Positions 1 through 12,633 of a stretch of 27,854 nucleotides of DNA are shown here, piece by piece. Positions within the stretch are counted from its first letter, which is position 1. Each line of letters opens with the position of its first letter. Both the position numbers and the translations under genes were made by a program. The notes under the pieces were generated by a model. It was not told where the DNA came from. It saw only the letters and a list, made by a program, of their open reading frames with translations, and ran no database searches. Source of the stretch: Spirogloea muscicola (taxonomy: Eukaryota; Streptophyta; Zygnematophyceae; Spirogloeales; Spirogloeaceae); assembly GCA_009602725.1 (NCBI GenBank), contig WELB01000019.1, forward strand, positions 683,680 to 711,533. The letters run 5' to 3'.

Positions 1-2805
1 CCGCGCCGCCGCCACGCTCGCCGCCGTCGACGCCATCGTCGATCGCGCCGCCGCCATCGACGGCGCGCGCGCCGCGCTCGCCGCCGAGGACTACGAGGCC
101 GCCGCACGCTCCGTCGAGACCTTCCTGCAGCTCGACAAGGTCCACGCCCCAAACCCTAAACCCCTAAACCCTAAGCCCTAACCTTGCAACCACCCAGGTT
201 CGATCCGAGGCATTGGGCCGCCGCTGCCGCCGCCGCTGCCACTCTTTAGGGCTCGCTTTGCTCTCTCATGTTGCGGCATTAGCTCCAAAGGCGCAGCGAG
301 ACTGACACGTCCTCTTTACGTCCCGTGCTTCTGCCGGCGCAGGACTACAACGCGGCCATCGCCGGCGAGGGCGCCGCCGAGACGGCCGTGGACCAGCGGC
401 AGCAGCTGCTGGAGTCGGCGCGGGCCCTGGAGGGCGTCATCCGCACGCGGTTCGCCGCGGCGGCCGAGGCCCGCGACCACGCGCAGGCCGTGCGCTTCGC
501 CAAGCTCTTTGCGCCCCTGGGCCTGCAGGACGAGGGCCTGCAGAGCTACGTCAAGTACCTGCGAGCCGTCGTGGCCGCCCATGCCGCAGAGGACTACGCC
601 GCGCTGGAGGAGGTGCTGGAGCGGCCGGCCCCAGCGGCTGGCGGCCGCGGCGGCCTGCAGGGCAAGCCGTCGGCAGACTTTGTGGCCGTGCTGACCAACC
701 TGTTCAAGGTTCGTCGCCGCCTGCCGCGCCGCCACTCGCCAGGGACTGCATCTTCTAATGCTGCCGAGATGAAGGCGAGCCACGGCAGTGGGCACCCGAC
801 AGAATCGGCACCCAATTGACGGCAGACTGTCCTGCGTGCACAGGACATTGCCGTGAGCATCGAGGACAATGAGGAGCTCCTCCGCAGCCTCTTCGGCGAG
901 GATGGCATCGTCTTCGCCATCAAGGAGCTGCAGGTCAGTGCGGGCTCCTCGCTCTGCCAGTTTCTGCTGAGAGACAAGATTTGCGCCGGTACCACGTGAT
1001 GCCATTCGTGGGGTTTTGGTCTGTCGTGGCCCTCGAGCGAGCGAGCAATTTGTGCTTGCTGGCTCCCAGTGTGGCCGGTCTTGCTGCATCACTGCAAGCC
1101 GGTGATTCGGCTGCCGGCAGCTGACATCCATGCGCCTGTCCTCTCTGCCGCTCTCAATGGTTGGCTTGCTCACCCCCCAGCCACGGCAGCACGCTGCAGG
1201 AGGAGTGCGATGCGAGGGGCACGCGGACTGTAAGGGGATACATAGAGCACCGGCAGCTCGTGCGGCTGACCAAGGACGTGAATGGCGGCAGCGTCGTCAG
1301 CGGGGGTGTCGGTGGCAGCAGCGTCGGTGGCGCCACTGCAGCCAAGGGCACCGGCGGGGGTGGCGGGGGTGGGGAGGCCACGGATCCCCGACAGGTGGAG
1401 GTATTCTTGGAGGAGATCCTGATGCTGAGCCAGCGGAGCGAGGAGTACGCGGCTTTCATGGCCGGGAAGCTGCGTGAGGCGGAGGCTGGCGGCGCGGTGA
1501 CAGCGGCTGGCGCCGTGCCGCGTGGCGGCGTCGCGGGCAGCTTCGCTCGTGCACTGGCGGAGCTGATGGGCGCCTATGTAACTCTGGAGGAGTTCTTCAT
1601 GGCCGAGAATGCGCGCAAGGCGATCCGCATTGACGAGGCCGTGCCAGACGCGCTCACAACGTCCATGGTTGACGACGTCTTCTACATCCTGCAAAACTGC
1701 TGCCGCCGTGCGCTGGCCACAGGCAATGTGGCGGCGGTGCTTGCCACGCTGCATGCTGCTGCCAATCTTCTCAGTAACGAGTACAAGGAGGCCCTGCAGC
1801 GCAAGCTGCGCGAGCCAAACCTCGCCGCCAAGCTCTTCTCGGCAGCAGGCGGCGGTGCAGCACCTAAGACTGGTGCAGAGTTCGCGACAGCTGTCAACAA
1901 TGTTGATATTAGTGCAGAGTACGTGCTCAAGCTCAAGCATGAGATTGACGAGTACTGTGGTGAGGTGAGCCTTCAGGAGCCCGCGGTCATCACTCAAGCT
2001 GCAGTATATCTGTCGTCGGTCTGGGAAAATACAACTTAGCAGCCTGACCTATCTGATCTACACCTAAATTGGACACGCAGTCCAGAGTTCATAATCCGTT
2101 AAAGAATGTGCACATTACATGCAGATGCCTCAACTTGCAGCCCTGGCGACTTTTTGTGGCTCTTCTCCTGGGCAGGTATTTGTGGTGGTGGCAGATCGGG
2201 AGAAGGTGAAGCCGTGCCTATCGGACCTGGGCGAGACCAGCACGTCGCTGCGGCACCTGGCCACTGCAGGCCTGGACCAGCTGGCCAACAGCGTCTTGCC
2301 GCGCCTACGGGCAATCCTGGACGGCGTGGCGGGTGTGAGCTACGAGCTCACGGAGGCGCAGTATGCCGAGAACGAGGTCAGCGATCCATGGGTGCAGGCC
2401 CTGCTGCACGCAGTGGACGCCAACGTGTCGTGGCTGCAGCCACTTCTCACGCCCAACAACTACGACTCGCTCGTGCACCTGGTGGTGGACTTCATCTGCC
2501 GCCGCGTGGAGGCCCTCGTCCTGCAGAAGCGCTTCAACCAGCTGGGCGGCCTGCAACTGGACCGCGACGCACGCGCTATGGTCGGCTTCTTCTCCGGCAT
2601 GACGTCGCGCACCGTGCGCGACAAGTTCGCGCGGCTGACGCAGATGGCCACCATCCTCATCTCCCAGCGCGTGTCCGAGATCCTGGACTACTGGGGCGAG
2701 AACTCCGGCCCCATGACGTGGCGCCTCACGCCCGCCGAGGTCCGCCGCATTTTGAGCCTCCGAGGGGACTTCAAGCCGGAGGCGATTGCCGCCTTGAAGC
2801 TGTAG
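1..2805 (+). CDS. COG4: COG4, conserved oligomeric Golgi complex subunit 4 (5' partial)
   Basis: Subunit of lobe A of the COG tethering complex, which holds retrograde vesicles at the Golgi membrane. Exons read here: 2-139, 343-708, 844-933, 1200-1964, 2176-2805, all joining in phase 0 at GT-AG borders. The joined product is 662 residues and lacks the N-terminal 80-100 residues, which lie upstream of the window. Family-typical stretches appear in the expected order: GLQDEGLQSYVKYL, then SIEDNEELLRSLFGEDGI, then ELQEECDARG, DPRQVEVFLEEIL, NNYDSLVHLVVDF, KRFNQLGGLQLDRDARA, and a near plant-identical C-terminus with GPMTWRLTPAEVRRIL and DFKPEAIAALKL before the TAG at 2803. A Gly/Ser/Ala-rich insertion of about 30 residues sits between the DVN and DPRQ motifs and is probably a lineage-specific loop. 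The antisense frames over this gene are GC-driven shadows. Confidence 0.97.
151..182. repeat. Short interstitial telomere-type repeat (CCCTAAA-like)
   Basis: About four degenerate CCCTAAA units stand in tandem just inside the first visible COG4 intron (140-342). The unit is the plant/trebouxiophyte telomere type. Coding exons on both sides show that it is interstitial and not a chromosome end. Such telo-box motifs are known near the 5' parts of housekeeping genes in plants; any regulatory role here is inference. Confidence 0.85.
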
Positions 2806-4702
2806 TTGGTATGCAGTTGAAGCCTTGCTGTTGATACTGCCGCCGGGTTGCTTCACTGTAGAGCCACACGCCCAGGCCTTTAAGTGTACATTGATTGAGC
2901 CTTAACATGAATGCCTTCCAAAGTCCAGATTACCTCTCTGATGCCCTTTTCCTCTGTGGTCAACACTGTGAGTAATTTACAGACACTTTGTGGCAAAGCC
3001 ACATCGAGGAAACAAACGTCTAGGCGCTATCCAACCAGACTTGTTAGGCGTAATACCAACTACTGGCGAACTTAACTGTCTTGTTGTGACGAAGTGGTAT
3101 ACAAGGTGACCTGTAACAGCGATAGAGATGCTAGCTCATCCTTTCAACAGAGACAGGGCACCAATGAGGCACAGAGGTTGTAGGAGCCATGGGACAGGAG
3201 TCGGGCAATGAAGAATTGCTAGTTCTGAAGAATGCCAACGCAGAGATTGAGTGGCTACCTTGCAGGACTTGATAGCTCTGGTCAGCACTAAAAGATGAAC
3301 TTAGCTGCAGAACTGGAATGGGACCCCAAAGATGCAGCTTGCGAGCACTCAGCGCACAGATTCAAGGCTCAGAGGTCTGGCCAGGCATTGTGATGACTTT
3401 TCAGTTGGTTAGCTTGTCCTGCCTGCTCAATGCCAGGTGCATGCCCCAGTAGCTTCACTGGATGCTGTAATATGCCACACGTGCAGTGGCAAAGAAATCT
3501 GTTGCAGATGGGTGCCTTTCACCAGAATCTCTGGAAAAGAAGAAGGCCCTTATCAAAGGCCCTTGTCAACGGTAGGCCCTTATGAAGTCTATGAGAACCC
3601 TTCCTGAGAACCTCAGGCTCCATTTTCTCCATGACCATCGCTTTCTTGTTCTTCACATTGCAAAAGCAGTGAACTTACATCGTTCTGTCGCGGGCACTGT
3701 CGAGTGCAGCAGGACTACTGGACTGCATACCACTTCGTTGAGCCCCTAGCAAAAGCCCATGAAAACACAAAAGTCCTTCTTCCAGACACGCAGCAGCATT
3801 TGCCTTGAGGTGCCCAATACTTGCTTTGGAAGGTTCTTGGCCATGGCTTCTCGACGTGAGTTGATTGCTATGGTCCATGCAATCCTTCAGTCGCTGGCTT
3901 GCAGCTCTCAACCATTTGTGTATATGTTGATCACAAGGATGTTGCACCACGATCACAATCAGTGCTTTCCAAAGAGTGGGCCGCAGAGTCACACGTAACC
4001 CTTGCCTGCATACTCCAAGCCATCACAGCAGTGTACCTGGCTTTGCTTTCCTTCATGGCCCCTCGGTATGCCTGTTCTCAAGACTGCTGTCCTGGCAATC
4101 CCCTGCCAGTGACACCCTTAGCGACGTTGCCTCTCAACAGTGTTCCTCACCCGTTGCCTCTCAACAGTGTTCCTCACCATACATTAGCAGCACCATTTCC
4201 TGGCTCTTTCGTTGTGCTTGACCTTCCAACCGAACACTGTGGACTTGGACTACACCTAGACGAACTGGGCAATGCCTACATCTTGAGATGTCAACATGCC
4301 CCGATCCACTTGACCTACTATTATCAGGGCCGCACTGATATTCTATCAGTCAAAACAACGATTAGGTGGGGATATTACAACCGAATGCGGACATCCAGGA
4401 TCTAAGTAAGTTGATCGGCCACCCTTAAGTCTAAACTACAAATTGGGTTGCTGTTGGCACTGAGGCAAACTGGAAGGCCAAGTGGGGCACAGAAGAGAGC
4501 CTCATCCTTCTGTGTGGTGCTTTAGGGTGCAGGCCGCGGCTGTGTATGCCAGCCCAGCAGCAGGTCTGAGGCACCAGCGACAGCAATGAAGCAGCTTGTC
4601 AAGCAGGGTCCGAATCGATTCCAGGAGCCAGGTCCATGGCCAGTGTTAGAGCTCGACAATTAAGAGTGTCAATAGAAATTGCGATGGCCATCGAGAGCAG
4701 GA
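2806..4702. other. Spacer between convergent genes, no supported gene
   Basis: About 1.9 kb between the COG4 stop codon and the stop of the minus-strand giant gene, so both 3' UTRs must lie here. Several open frames of 80-170 codons exist, for example 3899-4405 plus, but they lack splice support, family resemblance and stable coding character. A weak likeness to reverse-transcriptase/RNase H text around 3750-3960 is broken by frame changes and too faint to call a retroelement. A two-copy 27-base tandem repeat lies inside. Confidence 0.6.
4125..4178. repeat. Two-copy perfect 27-bp tandem repeat
   Basis: Two identical 27-base units beginning CGTTGCCTCTCAACAG occupy 4125-4151 and 4152-4178. The unit length is a multiple of three, but the frame that crosses it is not a supported gene. 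Confidence 0.9.
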
Positions 4703-7700
4703 TTAGTTGCAATCCCAGAAATGTTCCTCCTGGCTATTGTGGTCGGATCTGCAGGGCACCGAAGCTTCAGAAGAGCCACTGGGGCTGCACGCCACCACCG
4801 ATTCTGAGGAGAAGAGGTCGTCCATGGTACTCTGTGGTGACACAAATTCTTTGCTATTGGACATCACTGTGCTGCCTCCGGTCGGCTGCTTGCATGTGCT
4901 CCTCACAGCGCCTGGCAGCAATGCATCAGTGCCAGGAACAGGTGTCTTGCAGCTCTCAAGCTGGGACGCAGCATCTTCAGACGTTGCGGTATATGATGAG
5001 CTCTTGACTGGATACTTGGCTGGAAAGTATCAGCACACGAGATGCACAAAATTCTCCGTCAGTTCACATTCAAAACAAGATTTCGAGGCAAAGCACAGCA
5101 GGTTTGTTGTCCTTTGCACCACAGCTTTGTGTTGTTGTAGATCTACTTCATCGATCTGATACGCATGGCCCACTTTGACAATCAAATTATTTGCTACTCT
5201 CCCTAAATACTAGATTGTCTTCTACAAATTCCCTCAGTAGGCTGTCTGAACTAGATGTGACTAATGCCACAGCAACGCTCACCTCCATCTGCAGAATGTC
5301 CAATGGGTGAGGTACCCAACACCACAACTGATGGTGCATGGACGCCTGCGACCTCAGAGTTGCATACACATGTCAAAATGGTGAAGCACATGTCAAAATG
5401 GTGATTCCTGCTAATTGCAACCTTCTATACATCCTTGCACTCACATCCAGCCAGACGGCACCTGCCAATAGAAGGAGAATTAAGTTGTGGCGCACCTAAA
5501 GCTGGAAGGCTTCCTACATTGCATAGGCCATCTTTTGCCTTGACATCCTGAGTCACTCGATCATGTTGACCTTGCCGTGAAGCCCCTGCTGCGTTACCAA
5601 CTATAGCTGCTGGCAACTGCTCTATGAAGTCTTTGTGATGTGTCGGATGATCAGGCCTTTGCTCTCGTCTATCATCAACCTCAAACTGGGCAACTAGAGC
5701 TGCAAGCTTCCCGCGACCTCGTTTGGGCTTATTGCAACCACCATCACTTTCTCCACGGCCAGACGATGGTGCAGGCAGATGTGACGTTGGAGATCTGGCT
5801 AATAGCTGTGATCCATGATGACCCACAGGCTGCAGGTTGTTCTCTTCTCTGATTCTTGTTCTCACCACTCCGTGTGTCTGCGCATGTCTTGGAGGCACCG
5901 TCTGATCCTCAAGCCCATTCCAGATAGATAGTCGCCCCCCTTTCTCTGAGCTAGGAGGCCTCCCTTTGAGCCCTTGATGCCTATGGTCACCTCCTGCACG
6001 CGGCTGCTCAGCCAGACTTGGCAAGCTCCTTCCCTCATTGGCTGACTCCTTGACCCTGTAACTGCTCCTGACACCTGCAGTGTTTACTTCGATGTTACCC
6101 AAAGGCATCCTACCATACACTGTATCTCTCCCTACTCTCAAACTGGTCTTGTCATCCTCCTGTAGCAGGTGTTTGTAGATGGGCCTTCCAGACGTGGTAG
6201 TGCACTCCTGCTGTTTGTCATCAGCAACCTCTACACTGAAAGTATTCACACCGCTGTTGCCTTCCTCCGCATGACCTCGTTCAGAAATTGATGTCATCTG
6301 TGAGCAATTATCCCAAGTACCCAATCTGCGCTCCTCCTGGTGTAGTGTTGGTGGCGTCTGCAAATGCATCATCTGACACCTTGTTGCAAGCTTGACCTGT
6401 ATCAGTGGGTGTAGTAGCATCAGAAGCGACATGGCCATCAAGCTTTCCCAGAGGGACCTTGTGACAACATTGTAAAAGCTTACCGAGCACAAGGAAAATC
6501 AGGCTGCCATGCTTGATCACCAACTACAATGTCAATTTTGTAAGCCATGACACTCATAGACAGAACAGCAGATCCAAGTCCTTACCAGGCAATGTGCCGA
6601 AGGGCTTGCTGCCAGGCTGCTGGTCCTGTCACTGCTGGTCATCTCAGTGTCTTTTGTTCCTGCGGCCCATTGTCCCACATACGTCAACAAGGATGGCAAA
6701 GAGCCTACATCCACACGGAGCCTCATCTAGACTACATCTGCATATCCTGACAACTACGTGATAGTTGGTCTCTCACCTGAGCTCTCGTCTGCGTCCACCA
6801 GTACCTCTGAGAAATTCGTCATTGAAGACTGGCTATCCTTCACAGCTGCTGACCCAGAGCTTTCAGAGGCTGGTGATACTAAGTCAAGTAGAGATGGAGC
6901 TTTGTATGTGTCTGCACTCCCAATTGTTGATGACCCCGGCAGTTCCGAAGGAGCAGAGGGCGATGTCCCCCAACCAAGAGAGCCAGGGGAGGGAATGCGC
7001 CATGCAGCAGATTCAGGCAGCTCAACTGTCCACATTCTATCAGAGCCACTGTTTGGCAGCTGGGCTGCGGACAGATCCTTGTCCGAAGCAGCTAATGATC
7101 CAGCTGCTATGGGAGGACTAGTAGCCTGTGTACTACTCAAGGCCTGCAGATTAACATCTGTGTCACCTGCAGAGCCACATCTGGACTCTTGTACAACGTG
7201 CTCCATTGTCGATAGCTGGTGGGAGTCAAAAACCTCCAGGCTTTGTCTTGCTGTCACTGTCAAGGTGTTGAAGTCCTGCAAGGGACTATTCGGACCAAAG
7301 GCCTCACTACTGGTTGTCCCAAATGTTTTGCCTTCTGTGTGGACATCTAGCATATCCTGCAGCATAAGACTCCTGCAGTCACCTGATTTTGCCAAGGAAT
7401 GGAAATGAGAGTAGCCTTTCAGCTTCTCTTGAGGACAATCTTTCGCCAGCAAGCTTATGGCATGTATTACTGCATCACCCTCTCCACTTTCGCGAAGGGA
7501 TGCACCACCCTCCTGAGCAGGTCAACAAAAGTCTTAGGTCGTCTGGAAAAAACCGTTCAGAGTGTGCCACATCATTGAAGTTTTGGAATCCATAGAGAGT
7601 ATACTGTCGGAGAAGAGGCACTACGGTCCAGACTCAGACCCTACAATCAAGTGCTGCTCACAGTAGTGCTGAGAGCAACTAAGAGCAACATCTCCTCACT

Positions 7701-10700
7701 TGATGGTCATATGTTGATGCACTGGAGGCATGATTGATTGTGGAGTCATCCAAGCCAGCAGCCGGTGAATGTGCATCATATCGAATTTTGTCTTGGACAG
7801 AGCTGCTCGTTCCAAGCCTGCTTGTCAGTTGCACTCTTGGGTTGCCTCCACTTCTGAGAGAGACGTCTCCCTGAACATGTGAGACAAAATTATGGATTAT
7901 CAACCTTTGACGCCGTGAAGTACTGTCCGGGTATCTTTGGAGGCAAGCTATCTTCTGGTCAGTCATAGATGTTTCTCAACACACTGAGTAACCGATTGGA
8001 GTACAAATGTTGAAGGCCTCCTGAGAGCAGCATGCTTTGCAACTGTCAGCCTTGGGCTTACTAGGGCAAATTTGATGTCAGGGTCTCGCAAGTCAGCAGC
8101 CTTCGTATATGAGCCATCGTGGGCATCTTCTTGTGCAGAGCTGCCTGTAAGCGTGCTTGTAAGACCCACTTTACTGTCTCCACTTCTGAGGAGGAGATCA
8201 CCATCTTCCTGCAGCAAACAAGCCCCAGTAGTCATTTCTTTGTCAATCCATGACATGAATATAGTCATCACATACATGCAATACCATGCAATACATGCAA
8301 TACCATCCAGAAGTAGTGCAGATCATCGCGCCCTGTGAGCATCAATGAAATTGCTGCAGTTTGGTGTGATGCCTTCACATGCTGCTAGGCCTATCAATGC
8401 ACTTTCGTCCTTATTTGTCTGCAGATCAGTGGGCTCACAGAGGCATGGTCGATATTGGAGCCTTGCAAGCTAGAAGCCATCACACTGTGGACACTTGCAT
8501 ATTGTTGGCAAGTGCTGGCTGGAGTATATTCTGGGCTTGAGTAGTCATGCAGCTGATCTTGTGGACTCTGTAGAGGTTCTGCTGCTGCGCCCCCTCTGCT
8601 TGGACATTTCACATCCTTCAACCAAGAGGAAACACCTTCAGGTGAAGTCCACCCAACAGAGCCTGGTGTTGGAACCTTCCATCGACCTCCAAGCGAGGAA
8701 GTTACCTCTAACACGTCGCTGACATGGTCCTCGCCTTGCAGAATGGAATCAGGCAATGTGCAGTCTCCTTGAGCTGATGATTCATCCTTGAAGGTAACTT
8801 CTACCCCAACCGACATCTCCTCCATATGATGGTCCTGAGTAGCACTTGACAAGTCTAACAATGGAGCTGCTGGAGATTGTGAAGCTGCAGGGTTGGCTGC
8901 TGCGCTTGACCCTGGTGCTACATAATTGCTAGCACTTATGAAAATTCCAGGATTTGTACAACTCTCTCTCTTGGGACAGTCTTCATCCTGTGAGACCACT
9001 GTGCTGACAACCTCCACTCTTACTGGATCCTGCTGCACCTTGTTCACTTTCAGGAAGTCAGCTTTAGGAATATCTGCCACCATGCTAGAGGAAAGATCTT
9101 CGACAATTCCAGGGCTTGTACAACTCTCTCTCTTGGGACAGTCTTCATCCTGTGAGACCACTGTGCTGACAACCTCCACTCTTACTGGATCCTGCTGCAC
9201 CTTGTTCACTTCCAGGATGTCAGCTTTAAAAATATCTGCCACCATGCTAGAGGAAAGATCTTCGAAAATTCCAGGGCTTGTACAACTCTCTATCTTGGGA
9301 CAGTCTTCATCCTGTGAGACCACTGTGCCAACAACCTCCACTCTTACTGGATCCTGCTGCACCTTGTTCACTTCCAGGATGTCAGCTTTGGAAATATCTG
9401 CCACCATGCTAGAGGAAAGATCTTCATTCCCCTCTGCTGACATACTGGGACTGTTGTTGCCTATCTTGATAGCAGCATCCGCTGACTCCAATAATGAGGT
9501 CTTCTGCTCACAAATCTGCTCAAGGATCTGCTCAGGAAGCAAAGTCATCACGTGCTGACAGCCGCCTGACCTTTCCGCACCAGAGCACAGGCCTCGCACT
9601 TCCATTGCCATAGTGCTGTCCTGGTCACCATGAATGGACTGTATCTCATGTCTCATGGCTGCTTCTTCCGACACAAGGCCATAGACCTCACTGTCTATAG
9701 GTACTCCTACTGCTCCTGCCAATCTCAAAGGTTGAAGCGAGTCGTGCAAATCCACAGGTTCCGGAGGCAAGTGCCTGACAAACTCTGGCCCTGGACCTGA
9801 GTATATCACAACGTCAAGCAGCCCTGTACATGGCCTTTTGCAGGCACTTGCAATTTTAGCAGGAGAGGAGCAACTTGTGGGACATGATAGTGGCTCAGAG
9901 GTGCCGCAGGTATCACTAGTCATGTTTGTCATCCTCTCAGCTACGCCAGGATCCTTGTCTTCTAGGGGCTCGGCATGCGTTGTATGCATGACATCTTGAT
10001 CCTTGACAATCTGGTGCACCTCCTGACTCCCGGTAATTCCTGTCAAGATGTCTGGATTGGGCTCACTATAAACTGGCACTCCTGCTGCCTTAGTGGGGCT
10101 TGAGGGTTGTGGCAAGGCAGGCAAAAGTGCACAAGGCTGAGAGTGCGCATGGCCTTCTGTTTGTATTGATGTGTCTGACGCCCATGTACATGGCATGTTG
10201 TGTGAGTCTGCAGCTTCTTCAGGAGGGTTGTTTGCAGGCAGCGCTAGCGATACAGGAAGTACATAGCTGGGAGCCGCCGCTACCTCCTTTGTCCTGTCAA
10301 CTGCAGCTTGACCATCACCATGTCGAGGATTCTGATGGTCCAGTACGATGCTCCTCACTGGACTGCTCTCTATGCATTCACCAAGTACTCCGCTGCTCAG
10401 AATGTCCTGGTCAGGAGCTGCATTCAGTCCTACAGTCTCTGAAGGGTCTGGAACAGCGTTTGTGTCTTCTGTTGCAGCTGTGACTGATAGTCCTGAAGCT
10501 GCCTGCTCAATCAGCCCGCTCGTGAATGCACCAGATATGAAGCAAGACTCTCCAACTGCTGATGTGAATCCCTCTCCAGCAGCTGCTCTTTCTTCAATGA
10601 GGCCTTCTGCTATGTCATCAGCTGGAGCTACAGAAGTAGCCAGTATACTGCAGGGATCACCTTTGTCTTCAGTCCCTTGCGGGCCACTAATATTCATCGC

Positions 10701-12541
10701 CAGCCCAGAAAGTCCTTGGTTGCTTTGTTCACACCGCTGATCTCCAGTTGTTGTACAAGCAGAGAATGGGCGCAATGATGTAAGAATGACCTCTGATGTG
10801 CTAAGCCCAACTTGTTCTACTTGTGGCACGACTAGGATGTCCAACAGGACAATGAGCCCTGTGTTTGCAGAAGTGTGAGACACACTTGACAAGGCAAACT
10901 CCTGCAGCGTGGCTCGCTTAAAACCCGTAGGCTCAAGCCTAGAACCTGGCATGCTAATCTGCAGGGTGTTTGGGTGTTTGGCAGGGGGTTGGACTAGTAC
11001 CTTCTCTGCAAGTGATTCCAAAACAGCTATCCTCTCCTGCAATGCCATCTTCTCACTCCCCATTTCTAGGAGCCTCCTTTCCATCTCAAGCACCGCTCCG
11101 GCACCTCTCAAGGCATTTCGCCTCCATTGTAATGGCCTTTCGCCTTGATGTCCATTACCACTTGTGGCTTGCATGCGCAAGAGTTCTTGTCTGAGGTTGC
11201 TAACTGCACGGACTTGACAAAGTTGTCAGTGCCTGCATTCAATACTATAAATAGACCAAGACTTTCAGCATGACTAACCACTTTCTTGACCGTAGCAGGA
11301 GAAGGGGGCGAGACAATATGCTACCTTGAGATCGTGACCGACATAACTGATAATGACTGGCTTTGATAAAGGTGTTCCTATATGTTTGCATCAGAACAAA
11401 GGTTTATAGAGTTATGCTGGACATAATACCTTCCGCTTCTAGTTGGCTTATCCTTCGCCTTGCCATCAGGCTTGCTTCTTTGTTCTTGAGGCCCAGCGCA
11501 TCATACTTAACATTGACAATATCAAGTTGACCATGGAGCTCGTCTAACTGCCAGGATCAGTGTCATATCCACCTTAGCATAAGTGTCTGGGTAAATCTTC
11601 TTTTACTTGCAAGAGAAACATACCAAAGACAGTGCTTGATATGCATGACAAGATGGACATGAGCATCTTTGATACATGCAAATCACAAGCTGCAATCCAT
11701 TGGTCTGTGAGTGCACCTCAATTTCTAAGTCTAGTGACAGGGCAGCATCATCCCTCAAATTGTGCCAGCTAGCAAAGGACTGAGCCACCAGGCTCCAGAT
11801 CTCCACCTTCAGGACCGTCTGTCTGTGCTTAGAGTTGACAAGGACAATAGGTCCCTCACACATTCTCAGGTTACCGACTCTTTCCTTATGCTGCAGGACC
11901 TCCCATAGGCTTGCCTCAGTCACAGACCTGCAAGGAGGAAGAAACAATCTTGTTACCCTCCGATACGAGCTTCAGCTCACATTTAAGCTCCATCAGAACA
12001 TCTTTGCAAAGGGCACCACAGTGAGCACGTGCAGGCCAAGTCCACATCTGATATGAGCTTTGACAGCAGATGGTTTGACGTCTCACCAGCCACTGAACTG
12101 GGCAGCATTCTGGCCAGCTGTTGTAGCGGAAAGAAGCATTCCATCAGCTGCCACGGACCGAAGGGCGATCTTATCCTTTTCAGGCCAGAGTAACAGAAAC
12201 GCAGAAGCTGACGTACACAGCATGGTCTCTAGGTCTCCGTCCTTGCAGGAAGAAGAAGTCTCCGTCAACTCCTCTGGACTAGCCTCACCTAGTTCCCATC
12301 TGAACGCAGGAAATTGTCAGATAGATCATCAAATTCGCTTTGCCCCAATAGCAGCACAATGGTGCTCCCAGCTTGGACTGCCCACAACATTAAGCTTCGT
12401 CTTTGACAGGCTGGAATGACAGATTTCAAGCAAGAACTAATTCCTACCCTCGCATGGCCTAAGGGCCATGCGCCACAGGGCTAAAAGTCCACAGGGAAAG
12501 ATCACACCGAAGGGGAAGAAGAAAACAGAAAATAGAAAGAG

Positions 12542-12633
<92 letters not shown>

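Noticed and set aside
151-182. True chromosome end next to the window start
   Set aside because: The telomere-type tract is about 32 bases, degenerate and flanked by COG4 coding exons on both sides.
316-1173. 285-codon minus-strand open frame
   Set aside because: Antisense to COG4 exons 2-3 and their introns; it ignores splice sites, and its length comes from GC-rich codon bias of the true plus frame.
3675-4405. Degenerate Ty3/gypsy RNase H or integrase-like remnant
   Set aside because: Only scattered short likenesses (for example VDHKDV) in changing frames; no ordered motifs, LTRs or target-site duplications could be seen.
6301-6322. Tiny intron of about 23 bases joining frames near 6310
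   Set aside because: The resulting phases create an immediate stop; a donor at 6379 giving an 82-base intron keeps phase 0 on both sides.
8941-9426. Spaced repeats as a CRISPR-like or satellite array
   Set aside because: The units are contiguous, 162 bases, in frame and coding; there are no variable spacers.
8926-9558. 210-codon plus-strand frame over the 162-bp repeats
   Set aside because: Shadow of the giant minus-strand exon, whose frame runs 921 codons and joins other exons in phase.
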